DNA of 64,000 nucleotides, from NCBI GenBank assembly GCA_019914945.1, contig CM034100.1:14147096-14211095 (forward strand), written 5' to 3'. Below are positions 25,645 through 36,900 of the stretch, piece by piece (positions within the stretch are counted from its first letter, which is position 1; each line of letters opens with the position of its first letter). Under the pieces are notes generated by a model. The model was given only the letters and a program-made list of their open reading frames with translations, was not told where the DNA came from and ran no database searches. Source of the DNA: Typha latifolia (Eukaryota > Streptophyta > Magnoliopsida > Poales > Typhaceae). The translations under genes and the position numbers were made by a program.

Positions 25645-26499
25645 TTTATAGGTGAAATTTAATTTGGAACAGAGTCTACTCAACCACGATTTTGTTTGTT
25701 CCATCAGATGCCTCCCTTTTCGGGGGTGGCAATATTGCTGTAATTTCACTTCTTTTCTTTCTTACTTTTTTTTTTTTCCTTTTTCTGTTGTATGTTGTTG
25801 TAAAATTCATTCTTAAGTAAGAGGGATTTTCTCATTTGTCTATCCATATTTTTCATTCTCAAAGCCAATGAACAAGTCTAATCTAAGATTATTTTTCAGC
25901 ATAATTTCTAAACCTATGATGATGGTGAGACAGAATATCTTGTTTGTTTTAAGATGGACATGAATGACCTGTACTTTCTCTTGACAGATGCGAAATTTTT
26001 TCTTTGAAACAATTGCTGTTGCCTGTTGGTCTGATATGGCTAAGTGCATATTTTTTCATGTTGTAGTCATTATGGTAGAAAATAATAGTCAGCTTATCTC
26101 TTGCAATGTATTCTCCTAAGGAGATTTATGAGTCATGGAAGTAAGCACGACACGGATACAAATATTTTCCTGGTTATTAAACATGTCCTATAAAATTTCT
26201 TATTTGCGTCTGGAGTTTTTGCAGAATTGAGTCATAAAAGTTTACATTCACGGCAATATGCCCCTACAAAGTACCTCTTCCGTAGAGGCAGGTAGTAACC
26301 TAACCTTTTAGAGTCCGGGGAGCCGAGCCCCCAACTCTATCAATGGCAAAATCTCCATCCCATTGGAAGCTTATAGGTAATCAGAAATTTGCAGTAACAC
26401 CTTTGGTGGATAGTTTAATGATGCGTACTTTTCAGTGGACAGATGTGATTCTAATTATAAGTTTAATGGGGCATTACTCGTCTTCTATAATGAACACAA

Positions 26500-27075
26500 T
26501 TTAAACATATAGCGGCGCAAGCCGACCCTAGACGGCTAGCAGCTCTCTTAGGGTTTCTTCCCCCCCAATAACCTTTTTTTGTTTTTTTTGTTTTTTACTC
26601 TCATCTCTCATGAGGGTTTTCCGTTACAAGGTGGGGATCCCTAGCTATTTTGGCTAGGAGAAGGGGCCAAGATTTCCCTTCCTCCCTCTTTTCTCCTCCT
26701 CCTTTCCTCCGGTTCTCGGAGAACACGATATCTCTTTTTTCTCCTTTTTCCTCTCCTCTCTCATGAGAGTTTTCTGCTCCTCCCCTTATCTCAGCCCTCC
26801 TTCCCCTCCCTATTTCCTCCCATGCTCGGAGAGGACGATCTTCCCTTCTCCGCCTCCTCTTTTCCCTATTCTTCCTTCTCCTCTCTCACTCCCCCTAACA
26901 CATAAATATCGCTACCGCTATAGGTATCGTCGTTTAAATTGTCTCCTCTGTCTCCTCCCTTGTCATTGTCTTCCCCTTCTTAAGCGGTGTTAGGCGGCAT
27001 TGTTGCGGTGGGTGAGGAGTTTGTGTTGGAGTGTCTGGGCGAGATTTTGTCTTCATCTTGAGCCGGAGGTGGCTT
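26500..27075. repeat. pyrimidine-rich region with a diverged internal duplication downstream of STELLO
   Basis: The region is dense in CTCCTCC/TTCCTC runs. Two related blocks, each starting CTCTCATGAG(G/A)GTTTTC (near 26598 and 26756), later contain CTCGGAGA(A/G)(C/G)AC, so the segment is an old duplication of roughly 160 bp. It resembles non-coding 5' parts of retroelements, but I could not identify a family. No gene is supported. Confidence 0.4.
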
Positions 27076-27079
27076 GTGC

Positions 27080-27530
27080 CGGGGTGAAAACAAATCAGAC
27101 AACAATTAGATCCATATTTTGGATTCTGATATGATCAGATAATTTTTCGATAGAGAATCTAATCTTATTCAGATGTTGAATCAATTTTAGACTAATTATG
27201 ATAATTCTTTTTGGAGACAATTAATATAAAATATTAAGAGTTAAAAAAAAACAAACTTTTTACATTCAAATACATATTAGCAAAATCAATCTTCAGAAAT
27301 AATATAAAACACATTACTAATAACAATATTAATATTCACTATTTAAATAAACAAACTATAAATTAATATTCACTATTTGAAAAAACTATAAATTAATTAA
27401 AAAATGTCTTCAAGGAATATTTGATCCGTATCGATATTTGAGTTTTTTATTTGTATCTGAATCTGTATCACAGTCAGGTAGAAATTTTTTATCCGAATTT
27501 AATCTGAATCTGGTTGGATAGCAAGTCGAC
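27080..27530 (-). mobile_element. degenerate hAT-like non-autonomous element, copy 2 (inverted relative of 16680-17180)
   Basis: It begins GGGGTGAAAACAAATC and ends ATAGCAAGTCGAC, matching in reverse complement the ends of the 16.7-17.2 kb element. The core, around 27285-27365, aligns with the copy 1 core (shared TTTATTTAAATAGT...AATATTGTTA pattern). It has a small internal duplication of ATTCACTATTT. It abuts the repeat starting at 27534. Confidence 0.65.
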
Positions 27531-27533
27531 TTA

Positions 27534-27960
27534 GAGCTAATCTTCTCTAAATATAGGGACACTTTGGGCTTCACAAATCTTTTAGTTTATGATTCAAGTC
27601 GTGTGCATGGCCGAACTATTGTGTAGATCAAGAGCTAACATTATCTAAATATAGAGACACTTTAGGCTTCACCAAGCTTTTAGTATAGAATTTAACCCGT
27701 GTGTGTGGCCGAACTATTGCTCTGAACAAAATACCTATGAGTTATTACTCTAATTTGTCACGTTGTCAAACTGCTCCTCTAAGTAAGTTGCACTGTTGAG
27801 CCATCAATCGAGCCAAGCTATTGAGCTAAGCTATCAAACCACCAAAGCACCAAATAATTTTCTCCACAATAATTATTTGGGATTAAAGTTGATTCTACAA
27901 CCTTCTTAGTTGTAGGGAATAGTACCTATCAACTCTACAAGAGTTGGTTGGTAGTAGCAA
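27534..27960 (+). repeat. dispersed repeat family, copy A, with 98-bp tandem duplication
   Basis: The first part is a diverged tandem duplication of period 98 (27534-27631, 27632-27729), each unit having GAGCTAA...GGCCGAACTATTG. From about 27680 the sequence aligns with copies B (30440-30725, same strand) and C (55938-56175, opposite strand). Shared anchors are GAGCCATCAATCGA, CTAAGCTATCAAACC and TACCTATCAACT. Non-coding; possibly part of an LTR or TRIM-type retroelement. Confidence 0.6.
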
Positions 27961-28244
27961 AATGACTTTGAGCTTTTGTGCTTGCTAATCCGCCAGAGCT
28001 ATGTTTCCCTTGTTGTATTTTTATTTGCCTTGGATTTGTTATCTTGCTTTTTTTTTGTGGTGCTGTCTAATGTAACCAATTGTGAGTCTTATGTTAAAAG
28101 ATTGTCACCTTATTCCTTCAATGAGGGCAATTTGATTGAGATTCCATAACTCGGTCGATTCATTATGTGAGAGTTGGTCTAGGCATGTTGTCACAAGCAT
28201 GATAACACATTGATTGCCCGCATTTGGTGATTATGATCTCAACT

Positions 28245-28256
28245 ACTCTGATACCA
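28245..28256 (-). other. possible retrotransposon primer-binding site
   Basis: The 12-mer ACTCTGATACCA matches 11 of 12 bases of the plant initiator-Met tRNA 3' end (reverse complement TGGTATCAGAGT). That is the primer-binding site of many plant LTR retrotransposons, here on the minus strand. A related CTCTGATGCCATATTAA occurs near 14769, and both are followed by TATTAA. No paired LTRs were found. Confidence 0.35.
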
Positions 28257-28294
28257 TATTAACTCACTGACTATTCTACAAACTTAAGCTATTA

Positions 28295-28724
28295 GGCCAC
28301 GTTTACTTGTTGAATAAAAAAAAATTCTAGAATAAGCCTCCTTAATTTGGTGCAGTAACTAAATAACAATTTAGCTTATATTATTAATTTATCATTCTCT
28401 CTCCTCTTATTTATAAAACTTTTAAAAATTAATTTAATAATAATTCAAACTTATTATTATGCTCCTAGATTAGACAACACCTAATTACTATTGCTACTAC
28501 TTTATATCTGATCAAGAGTATTTTCATTATTTGATTTAAAATATCATAAATTTTCAATACACGTTCACTATTCTTCGTTACTTTAATATTAAATTTATGT
28601 CACATCAAATATAATTATACTCCTTATTTTAATATTCAACTAAATAATAGAATAACTTTTTTCTTTTGATAAGAAAAATTAGAATAATTTTAGAATTGAT
28701 CTTATTCCATAAGTGAACCGTGAC
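28295..28724. mobile_element. Tourist-like MITE (PIF/Harbinger type) with TTA target duplication
   Basis: The 430-bp element is flanked by TTA at 28292-28294 and 28725-28727. Its terminal inverted repeats, about 23 bp with a few mismatches, begin GGCCACGTTTACTTG on the left and, read inward from the right, GTCACGGTTCACTTA. Both run into GAATAA. The interior is AT-rich without an ORF. TTA duplication plus G-rich termini is diagnostic of Tourist-like MITEs mobilised by PIF/Harbinger transposases. Confidence 0.72.
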
Positions 28725-28799
28725 TTAGAGAACGGTGCTTTTTATATTTTGTATTCTTAATACTTATGATCGTGAAATGAGCATCTCAAGAAGATAGCT

Positions 28800-29300
28800 T
28801 GGCCACCGACATGTCCAAGGCCTCACTCAAAATAGCTCGCCAGATTCGACCCAAGCCACTTTAGGAAGAAAGAGTTGAGATTTCTCCATGTTGACCTTTC
28901 GGTTGGTGACTAGCGAATAGAGCTGGAGGTAGTTCAAGATGCAGTCCACATTGGTTAGCGAGGGTTGTGTACTTAAAAGCAAGTCATCCATATAGAGAAA
29001 GGTGGGATAGGTGAACATCCCTACCTTACAGTCAATCTATAATACAACTCCACTCTATAGCCAAACAATAAACCACGATTAACTCCGTCATTAAAAGGAC
29101 TAGACATAATCTGAGAGATAATGATGAACAAATATGGAGAAAACAAATACCACCTCCCTCCCCTGTTTTAGGCCTCATTGTGGAGATATTTAACCGTTTC
29201 TAAGGATGCAAGCTTTGATCCATATGCACCGCTTCTCCTCTAAAAAATATAATCCAATCGTATGTCTTCTCTATGTCTAGATTCAACATCATCATCATCA
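28800..29300 (-). pseudogene. L1-type non-LTR retrotransposon reverse transcriptase fragment, decayed
   Basis: Minus-strand reading shows LINE reverse-transcriptase landmarks in order: L-N-L-D-I-E-K-T-Y-D (about 29285-29255), S-P-Y-L-F-I-I-I (about 29140), the Y-M-D-D-L-L-L catalytic box near 28990, then N-R-K-V-N-M-E-K-S-Q-L-F (about 28900-28860). Stop codons and frameshifts separate them. The stretch between the first two blocks is much shorter than the roughly 100 residues usual in the family, so there is also an internal deletion. Dead relic; no endonuclease or poly(A) tail could be delimited. Confidence 0.82.
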
Positions 29301-29914
29301 TTATCAGAGGTTGGCCATGCATGTCATTGACCTTGAATGGGCCACTAAATCAATCAAAATCCAAATAATTATGATTTACCACAAAGAATTATTAAAAGAG
29401 CGTCTAAAGAAGACAGTACTCCATACCACAAATCAACATATTAGACATATTAGGACAAAGCTGTGGTCCATTCTATAAATATCCTTCAAAAATAATAGAG
29501 TCCACAGACAACATGTGGATGCATGTGATTGCTCTCAACCAGTAAAAAATTTGAATTGGTAATTATAATATTTACTTTGATTTTAATTTAAAAGAAATCC
29601 AAGTGTTGATTGGATGATCTCAGATAGAAGCAGAGTCCAATCTTAACCTTCTACTGATCTCTTGTCTTGGTCCCATCTCTCTTATAGAATATTGCATGTG
29701 ATATGCACATGAAGCATTGTAGTTTTAACATAAACTAATCTAAGTAGGTGAGATTAAATTTAATTGGGTCTAATCCCTATTTTTTTTTCTCTCGGAAAAA
29801 GAAGGGGAGAGTGGGTTAGACTAAACTGGCCAGGTAGGGCACAGAAACCAGTGGCATGTCCCAATAAATTACTACACATTCAACTCAGATGGGTTGGTCG
29901 GCTCGAGTTAATTA

Positions 29915-30125
29915 CATTTAGCCCCCCCTCTTAACTATCTTATTTTTCATATACACTCCTGAATTTTTTTTTTAATTTTTTTATTTTTTTTATCTCATAG
30001 ACCTCCTGAGTTAAGGAAATTCTCACTTCAAAGAGTTTATGTAGTTTTTTTTTTCTAATGAAGGAGAAGGTGTATATGAAGGGGTGTTATTTGTAAGTCA
30101 TTATTAAAACAGGGGAGGTTGGGAA
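29915..30125. mobile_element. candidate small MITE remnant
   Basis: A C-rich left end (GCCCCCCCTCTTAAC), followed by CATATACACTCC, faces a right part with GGTGTATATGAAGGGG and ACAGGGGAGGTTG. Together they form imperfect inverted ends around a T-rich centre. No clear target duplication was found, so boundaries are rough. Confidence 0.3.
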
Positions 30126-30439
30126 TTAAGGACATTGCTCTAACCTGCAAATAGTTAATACTAAGATTGGATTGGCGATTGATCATGAACCCTACTGTTC
30201 GTGGTCTAAAATGCTTAAGAAAAGATACTTTAGAAACACCAGTCTCTGGGATGCACCAGCAAAATCTAAAGGCTCATGGATATGGAATGGTAGGTAACGA
30301 AGAGTCTTTCAATAAGGACGGCCGGAAGAAATCCAGCTACCCTATGTGTCTAAGTTTTTTTTTTTTTAATTTTATATATGTTAGTTTAAAAATTAGATTT
30401 GAATTAAACAAATGACCAGCCCTCTTTATATACAAAGGG

Positions 30440-30725
30440 ACTTAGCCCCACAAAGCTTTTGACTAATAATGATAACTTGCATAGTCTAAACTTTAAGTCA
30501 TGTGCGTCGTCGAACTATTACTTCGAACTAAACACCGTCGAGACCTACTCAAAGCTATCGCGCTGTTTATCTATTATCTAAACTAATTGCATCACTGAAC
30601 CATCAACTGAACTAAGCCATTGAGTTAAACTATCAAACCGCAAAAAAAAAAAAAATCTTACGATGATAGAATTGGAGTTGATCCATAACCTTCTCGGTCA
30701 TTGGAAAAATTACCTATCAACTTTA
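30440..30725 (+). repeat. dispersed repeat family, copy B
   Basis: Aligns with copy A over about 290 bp (shared GTCGAACTATTAC, AACCATCAACTGAAC, TATCAAACCGCAAA, TTACCTATCAACTTT) with many substitutions, so it is an old copy. Non-coding. Confidence 0.55.
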
Positions 30726-30769
30726 GGTTTAGTGCCAAAGGAAATTATTTATAGCGGGAATCGAGTTGA

Positions 30770-32740
30770 AATTGGAATATGACCAACTAACTCCTCCCCT
30801 CCCATGTAGCTCACGATAGCTCTCAATTTACCTCAACCAGATAGATTGTTGATTAGCAGGACAAACTGATACGAACCTGTTTAAACTTTGAACAGCCTAA
30901 AGAGCACTCGCCAATGGCTTCCACCTCCTCGAGCCAGCCTACTAAGTTGCGGAATTCCATGAAAGTTAAGAGATTGCTGAACATCTACTTCTATCATGCT
31001 CATTTGCGATGGCGGTTTGGCTTTCCAGCAAGTTCGACATATGAATCATCTCACACTTAGCTCTCACGTATCACTGGAGGACATGGCCTACTGCTTCTGA
31101 GTACTATGGAGTCTTTGGAAGCCAATGAACACTACCTCTCAAAATGGTCGTAGAGGCCAACGATACCCTTATGACGACGCGTGGACATTCAATTTAAGAA
31201 TTAGGTAAAGTGGGGCCGGTGGTGCTACTTGACACGTAGACATGGGTGGCGCTGGCATTTTTATCACTGAGGACCTCTCAAAATAGAAGGGATGATTTGG
31301 TCCTTTTAAGCTATTTGTGCTAATGCCCCCAAATCATCTAACATCAGCCCATTGAATTGAATTAGATCCCACAGAAAGAAAAGAAGCATGTTCATGTGTT
31401 AGTGGTCCCTCTTGCATACGCCATGCTCCTCGGCGAAGCAAGAAGACAACCGAAACCGAGAAATACGGCTACTCTGACCTCGTTTCCTGTTTCCTTTCTT
31501 TGCCTTTCATATATGTCGGTTGCCATGCAGAGGTGGAATCTCTTGTGCTTAGATCCACAAATAATGGATTAATAGATATTCAGATTATTTACAAGAATAA
31601 AAGATCGATGGTTGTTGGTTGGAATTTTTTTGGTGCATAGAATAATGCAACAGCTTTGTCTACAGGACCTCCTCATCAATTAATTTCAAATTTTTTTTTC
31701 TCTTCTTCTAAATAGTGAAATTTATTCTGAAATAAAATTTAGAATTAATCTGAACACTCAAAACTCGAACGTCAAATAAATATTGCACAAAATATCATCG
31801 GATTATCCGGTAATTGTTTGACACATGCATGAAAGCAATACGTTAGATACAATGAGATCCAACTTTTATATCTAATCAGTCACAGTAGACGATGCCAAAG
31901 ATTCCTTTCCTTTAAATAATAATCGTCTCGACTCAATATGCAATACGATCCCAATCATCAATATAACGATATAAAAGCATAGATTAAAGTGATCCTTTCT
32001 ATTTTTGATCTGACCGATGTGATGCCTAACTTGTTCGAGAGGGAGTTTAATTTCTCGATTTGAAGTTTGACGTTTACTATTTCATGGTTTATGTGGTATC
32101 TAATTATCGTAGCATTTAAAAAAGAGCTTAATGAAAATATAAAGTCAACGTTCGTAACCGAGATCTCTCCCTGCCGTAAATGATCATGATCATGAGCTGG
32201 ATGTTAAAGAGTACAACCACCAGAGCCGCTTTAACTGCTGTGTAGATATTTAGTGGCCTTCTTTTCCTAAAAGTTAGGTCTTTCTCTTCCTCTGGTGATC
32301 ACTTTTGGGAATTGGTTGCTAGTTATTTGGTGGATTGGGTGTGGAAGAAGAAAATATTATGGAGTTTTTTAAACCCTCACATTTTACCTGGCATACAAAA
32401 CATCAAATATTAATATAAAAATGTTGATCTGTTGAGCCGTTTAATTTAGAATAAATTACTGATCTTATCATCATATTTTAGCTTTAATTATATAGATCCG
32501 GGTTGAATAACTTGGAGGAATAAGTTTATGAGGAAGTTTAGATTGGTGAAGTAATCAAAATTATGATGAGCAATTAAACCAAAGAAGAACTGTCCAACCA
32601 ACCTAAAATTTAGAAAGAAATCAACAGCCAGTATGGCAGTACATGTAGCAAAGCAGCATTTGATCATTTTCCCACAGCCATGCACTTCCCCAAGCTTTTT
32701 AATTAATTAACACACTAGAAGATAGTAATTTAAGCTAGTC
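30770..32740. other. intergenic sequence downstream of the MAKR-like gene
   Basis: No supportable ORF, RNA gene or repeat family was recognised in this roughly 2-kb AT-rich stretch. Its last part must include the 3' UTR of the minus-strand MAKR-like gene, whose stop codon is at 32745. Confidence 0.6.
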
Positions 32741-32744
32741 ATGA

Positions 32745-33824
32745 TCAAGACGCATGCACCTCCTCGTCGCCGTTGCTCGCCGCCGGCGGAGATTTCTTGT
32801 GACTCCCCTGAATCATTGAGCTCTTGCAGTGTGCGATCGCTCCCTGAATCGCGCTGTGCAGCTCCTCCATCGACGAGGACGACGGCGGCGAGGAGGCTAC
32901 CGGCGGTAACAAATCCGGGAAGCCGCCGCTGCCGCCGCCGCCGATGCAGAGCAGGCCCGAGTGGCTCGGCGACGACCGCATCGAGGAGGGGCAGCTGGCG
33001 GCGGCCATCTTCTTCCGGGGGAACTTGAGGTTGCCGGAGAAGGAGTTGGAGTGAATGTAGACGCCTCTCCGGTGGCGGAGCACACCGCCGTCGTCGTCGT
33101 CGTGCTTTTTAGTGGTCGTAGCTGAAGTGGGTGTTAGCTTCTCCTTGCGGATGGAGAAGGAGAAGGTCTTCTTGGTGGTGGTGTTGTTATTATGGGGCAG
33201 AGGAGGAGGGGAGCTCTGGATGTTGCTCTGCTTCAGCTTGTCGTAGAAAGGCTTCACCTTTTTGACGCACTTCTTGATGACTTCCTTGGCGGAGTTGGGC
33301 TTCTTGGCGTCGAGGTCGAGGGGGGCGGAGGAGTCCTTCTTGCTGCCGCCGCGGTGGAGGAAGACGGAGGAGAAGCGGGTGGCGAAGGAGGAGAAGTAGT
33401 ACTTGGGGCGTTTGGCGGTGGAGGGAAAGGAGGAGAGTTTGGAATATTCTTCCTCGGTGACGGAAGAGGGACGAGAGGAGTCGGAGTCGGTGGGGAGGAG
33501 GAGGAGGTCGGCGGAGAAGGAGGAGGAGGTGCTGCCGTTGGAGTCACGGGAGGAGGAGGTGGCGGTGTCGGAGGAGGAGGAGGTAGAGGAGGAGGAGAGG
33601 AGGAGGGTGCGGACCATGGAGATCCTCGGGGAGAGCTGGAGGGGTAGGAGCTGACCCTTGTAGAAGAGCTCGTCGGCCGGGCAGAGCTGGGAGGATAGCC
33701 TCTTCGATGACGGCGAGAGAGACACCGTGAACTCGAAGTCCGAGGACGAGGAAGAGGAGGAGGCGTCTCTCGGAGAGCCGCCGCCGACGCCGCCGCCGTA
33801 GCCGTGATCTCTTGACCTGCCCAT
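32745..33824 (-). CDS. membrane-associated kinase regulator, MAKR3/4-BKI1-like
   Basis: Intronless, 359 aa. The start is the first ATG at 33824; an upstream in-frame GTG is ignored. Visible features are a Ser-rich N-terminus with D-F-E-F-T-V-S-L at 29-36, the family block P-A-D-E-L-F-Y-K-G-Q-L-L-P-L at 49-62 followed by R-I-S-M-V-R-T-L-L-L, and a lysine-rich segment (A-K-E-V-I-K-K-C-V-K-K-V-K) likely to bind acidic phospholipids. A C-terminal M-E-E-L-H-S-A-I-Q-G-A-I-A-H-C-K at 319-334 matches the receptor-kinase interaction motif of BKI1. BKI1 inhibits the brassinosteroid receptor BRI1 at the plasma membrane until phosphorylated; MAKR relatives tune other receptor kinases. The conserved MVRTLLLSSSSTSSSSD stretch favours MAKR3/4 over BKI1. 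Low-complexity Ser and GC-rich codons give long spurious ORFs on the other strand. Confidence 0.88.
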   Translation of the reverse strand: MGRSRDHGYGGGVGGGSPRDASSSSSSSDFEFTVSLSPSSKRLSSQLCPADELFYKGQLLPLQLSPRISMVRTLLLSSSSTSSSSDTATSSSRDSNGSTSSSFSADLLLLPTDSDSSRPSSVTEEEYSKLSSFPSTAKRPKYYFSSFATRFSSVFLHRGGSKKDSSAPLDLDAKKPNSAKEVIKKCVKKVKPFYDKLKQSNIQSSPPPLPHNNNTTTKKTFSFSIRKEKLTPTSATTTKKHDDDDGGVLRHRRGVYIHSNSFSGNLKFPRKKMAAASCPSSMRSSPSHSGLLCIGGGGSGGFPDLLPPVASSPPSSSSMEELHSAIQGAIAHCKSSMIQGSHKKSPPAASNGDEEVHAS

Positions 33825-33869
33825 CGTTTGCTTAATTTGTTCACTCACGTAGTGATCGGAGAGGGTGGT

Positions 33870-33930
33870 GGAGTTTCCATGAGAGAGAAGGAGATGAGTG
33901 GAGGAGGGAGGGGGGTTGAACGGAGAGAAA
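33870..33930 (-). promoter_or_regulatory. pyrimidine-rich leader of the MAKR-like gene
   Basis: On the coding (minus) strand this is a nearly continuous C/T tract 50-105 bp upstream of the ATG, like the Y-patch or CT-rich leader of plant genes. No convincing TATA box was seen nearby. Confidence 0.35.
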
Positions 33931-36900
33931 TATTTGGGTGGGTGAGACTAAGTTTCATGTACGATTAGCAAGCCGAGGTGTTGGGAATGGGAAATGGTAG
34001 ATGAGAGAGGGGATGGTGGACAGAAAGGGGGAGTGTACTTTGCTTTCTAATTATTGGGGATCATTAATTACGTTGCTTTCCCGTTCCCTTTTTTTTTTTC
34101 CTCATAAAAAATTGTATTTACCCCCCTGTATTTAAAACAAATTCTTGGTTCAACCCCTTTGTCCTACAATTTGCAAATAGAACCCTGCATTTTCTTTTAT
34201 GATTATAACTGGATGAGGCTCTAATTCCGATAAATAATGTTAAAACTACTCCCACATTTATTCTGTATTATCAAACAGTTAGCCTACGAATTTAAGATGT
34301 AGGATTCGAATCGAGAAATGGATAAAACATAGGGTGTCATATGCAAATATTCTTTGGAAATTAAAAAATAATAATAATGTGCGCAATGCGTAAGGGCAGG
34401 AGCATGTGGAGGGAAGCAGATATCCATGCTGCTGCTGCTGTATGTATCTTTGACGACTCCGCCAGATGGAGGTGTGTGTGGACTTGGAGAGACGTGCTAG
34501 TGCTAGTGCTAGTGCTAGTGCTATTGCTAGTGTTTGAGATTAATTTGATTTCCTAAACCGTGTTCTCTTCTTCCTTCTCCCTGCAACCTCTTCAATTATT
34601 GCACATGCCATGCTAGGTGACTCCTTCCCCATTAGTTTGTGCAAATTATCTATTGTTAATCCATTTACACAGTCATTAATTGGTACTCCGTTCATCCTAA
34701 ATCCCTCTACTATCCCTTATTTATTTATTTATTTATATGAGTTCTAAGATTTTAATCTATTTAACAGTAAAATAACACATAACTTTAAGGCTTTAGAGTT
34801 ACGTAGAGTTATCAGAAAGTAACTAGAAACGACGCCCATGCAAAAGTAGTAGGTTTTATAAGGTACTCACATAAATACAAAATTTTGAGGGGGTAAACAT
34901 TGAAAAAAGAAAGAAGAAGAAACCCTTAGTTCATTTCTTGGGATAATTGAGTGCTTAGATTTTTGTCACTTGCTATTGGGAATTTGGTAAAAGTCATGCA
35001 CTAGCTCATAGAGAGATAAGGACAAAGGTTGCTCCCTCTTAAATAACCATTTCTTAATTTCTTTTCCTCTTCTATTTAACCCTAGTTAGGCCGTCCTTCT
35101 TAGTCAGACTTTCAACGGTGCATAAATTGTTGGTAGATCTGATTAGGTTTTATCCCAAGTTTTTATTAAAATATGGATTGAAAAAAAAAATATATATATA
35201 TATCCCAACATATAAATATCAATATGGATTGAAAATATCATCTGGATAATTTAAATTTATGAAAACAATGAAGTAAGAGTAGAGGAAGACAATTTTATAT
35301 TTTTACTGTGAATACTAAAGATATTCTCATAAATATAAATACACCAATTTATTTTCACTAAAGGAACCAAGAAATATTAATAGCTTTTAACCTTTTATAT
35401 GACAGCTGTTAGTGACAGTGTTTAGCAGAAAAGTAGGATCAAGTAGAACTTAATAATATCCTAATACTACTGTCTGCAGCCATACTTAATTTTCTAGATC
35501 CATGCTTGCTGGCCTTCTGGATCAATAGTTCATTAGTTTGTGTACACCCTTACCGTTGGCATGGATCAAATTAACATCCTAAAAATGACACTCAATTGGC
35601 TAGCGAGGTGAGAAAGCCTTGAATGTTTTAAGACTTCTTGCGGTTTTATTTCTATATCTTAATAATTTCTGTAGGTTTTATCTGAGCTGAAATAAAAGAT
35701 CTCATCTGCACACAGATTTGTTCTGAAACAATAAAAAATATATTAAAAACCTAACTAACGAGGTGGTGATCAATGGGATCTCTTCCAGGTGTTAGATTTG
35801 ATCTGATTGGTTTCTACTTTGAACAAGAATAGGTAATTAGGCCTTCAATATCTGGCTGCAGTGATCTAGATTTGCCAATTGTATTGGATTCCGTTCAATT
35901 AAAGAAATGAGCTTTCCAGTAGTGAAGTCTATCCTGGGATGTTGATGTGTTGGGTATTAGTGGGCCAATTTGCAAGCTCTCTGTGCCTACCACTTGCAAC
36001 CCTGACAAAATAACCCCAAATTTAGGGTTCCCACCACCCTGTCTTCTGTTTCTTTTGTCTTTCAGTCCTATTCAATGTAATCAATGAAACCAATTGCTTC
36101 AGACTTGTTCTGAACTTTTTTCTCCGTTGCTGTTTCAGTTACCAACTGGCATTCTAGATTATATTGTCAGACTAATAGATTGTAATGTTATGAGGTATAG
36201 CTTATAGAACTCTCTTCACTAAGATTGGGAAATAAATGACAGGAAAATTTATCAAAACTAACTATAAGATTTATTTTGTTTACACGCTACCTTATCGGGT
36301 ATTTATCTCTAGACTCCAGCATTTATTTATTTATTTATTTATTTAATGACGACTCAAAAACACTTTTAAAAGCACTTCATCGTCATCTTCTTAATCTCCT
36401 CTATCTTCTCCTAGACCTCTATTAAACTCACATTTTTCATCTCTCATCCATTTCAACTCGTGGGCACCAAAAATCGAGATGGTCTTTTTCGACGAGATTC
36501 TCCGATGAAGTTCTTAATACTTGCAAGTTGAGGTGGTGTGAGGTAAGAGTGAAGAGATGAAAAAAAACTAAAAGGGAAAGGAAAATATGTAAGATAGCTG
36601 GGAGATAGTAGGTGGGTGTGGGTGGATTTGGTGACATAGAGGATGAGAGAGAGATTGGATAACAAGGTAACACTTGACCTGCTTAAATAATTGCTTAGTT
36701 ATGGATATAAATGTTAGTTTACATATATAATTAATTTAACTAATCTATTTAGGAATTGTGATTTAAAAAATTAATGAAACCAAAATACATGAGTTGAATA
36801 GTAAATATTTATAAGATTGGGTGTAAATTGAAACACACCAAATTACTCTCAAGTGAGACCTATATGAATGTCGGAGATAAAAAAGTAAAAACAATAATAG

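Noticed and set aside
26300..26345. GC-rich palindromic-looking stretch as a possible tRNA
   Set aside because: No cloverleaf, anticodon arm or T-loop consensus could be assembled.
33192..33647. Gly/Glu-rich open frames opposite the MAKR-like gene
   Set aside because: Low-complexity mirror images of Ser/Pro-coding repeats; no domain.
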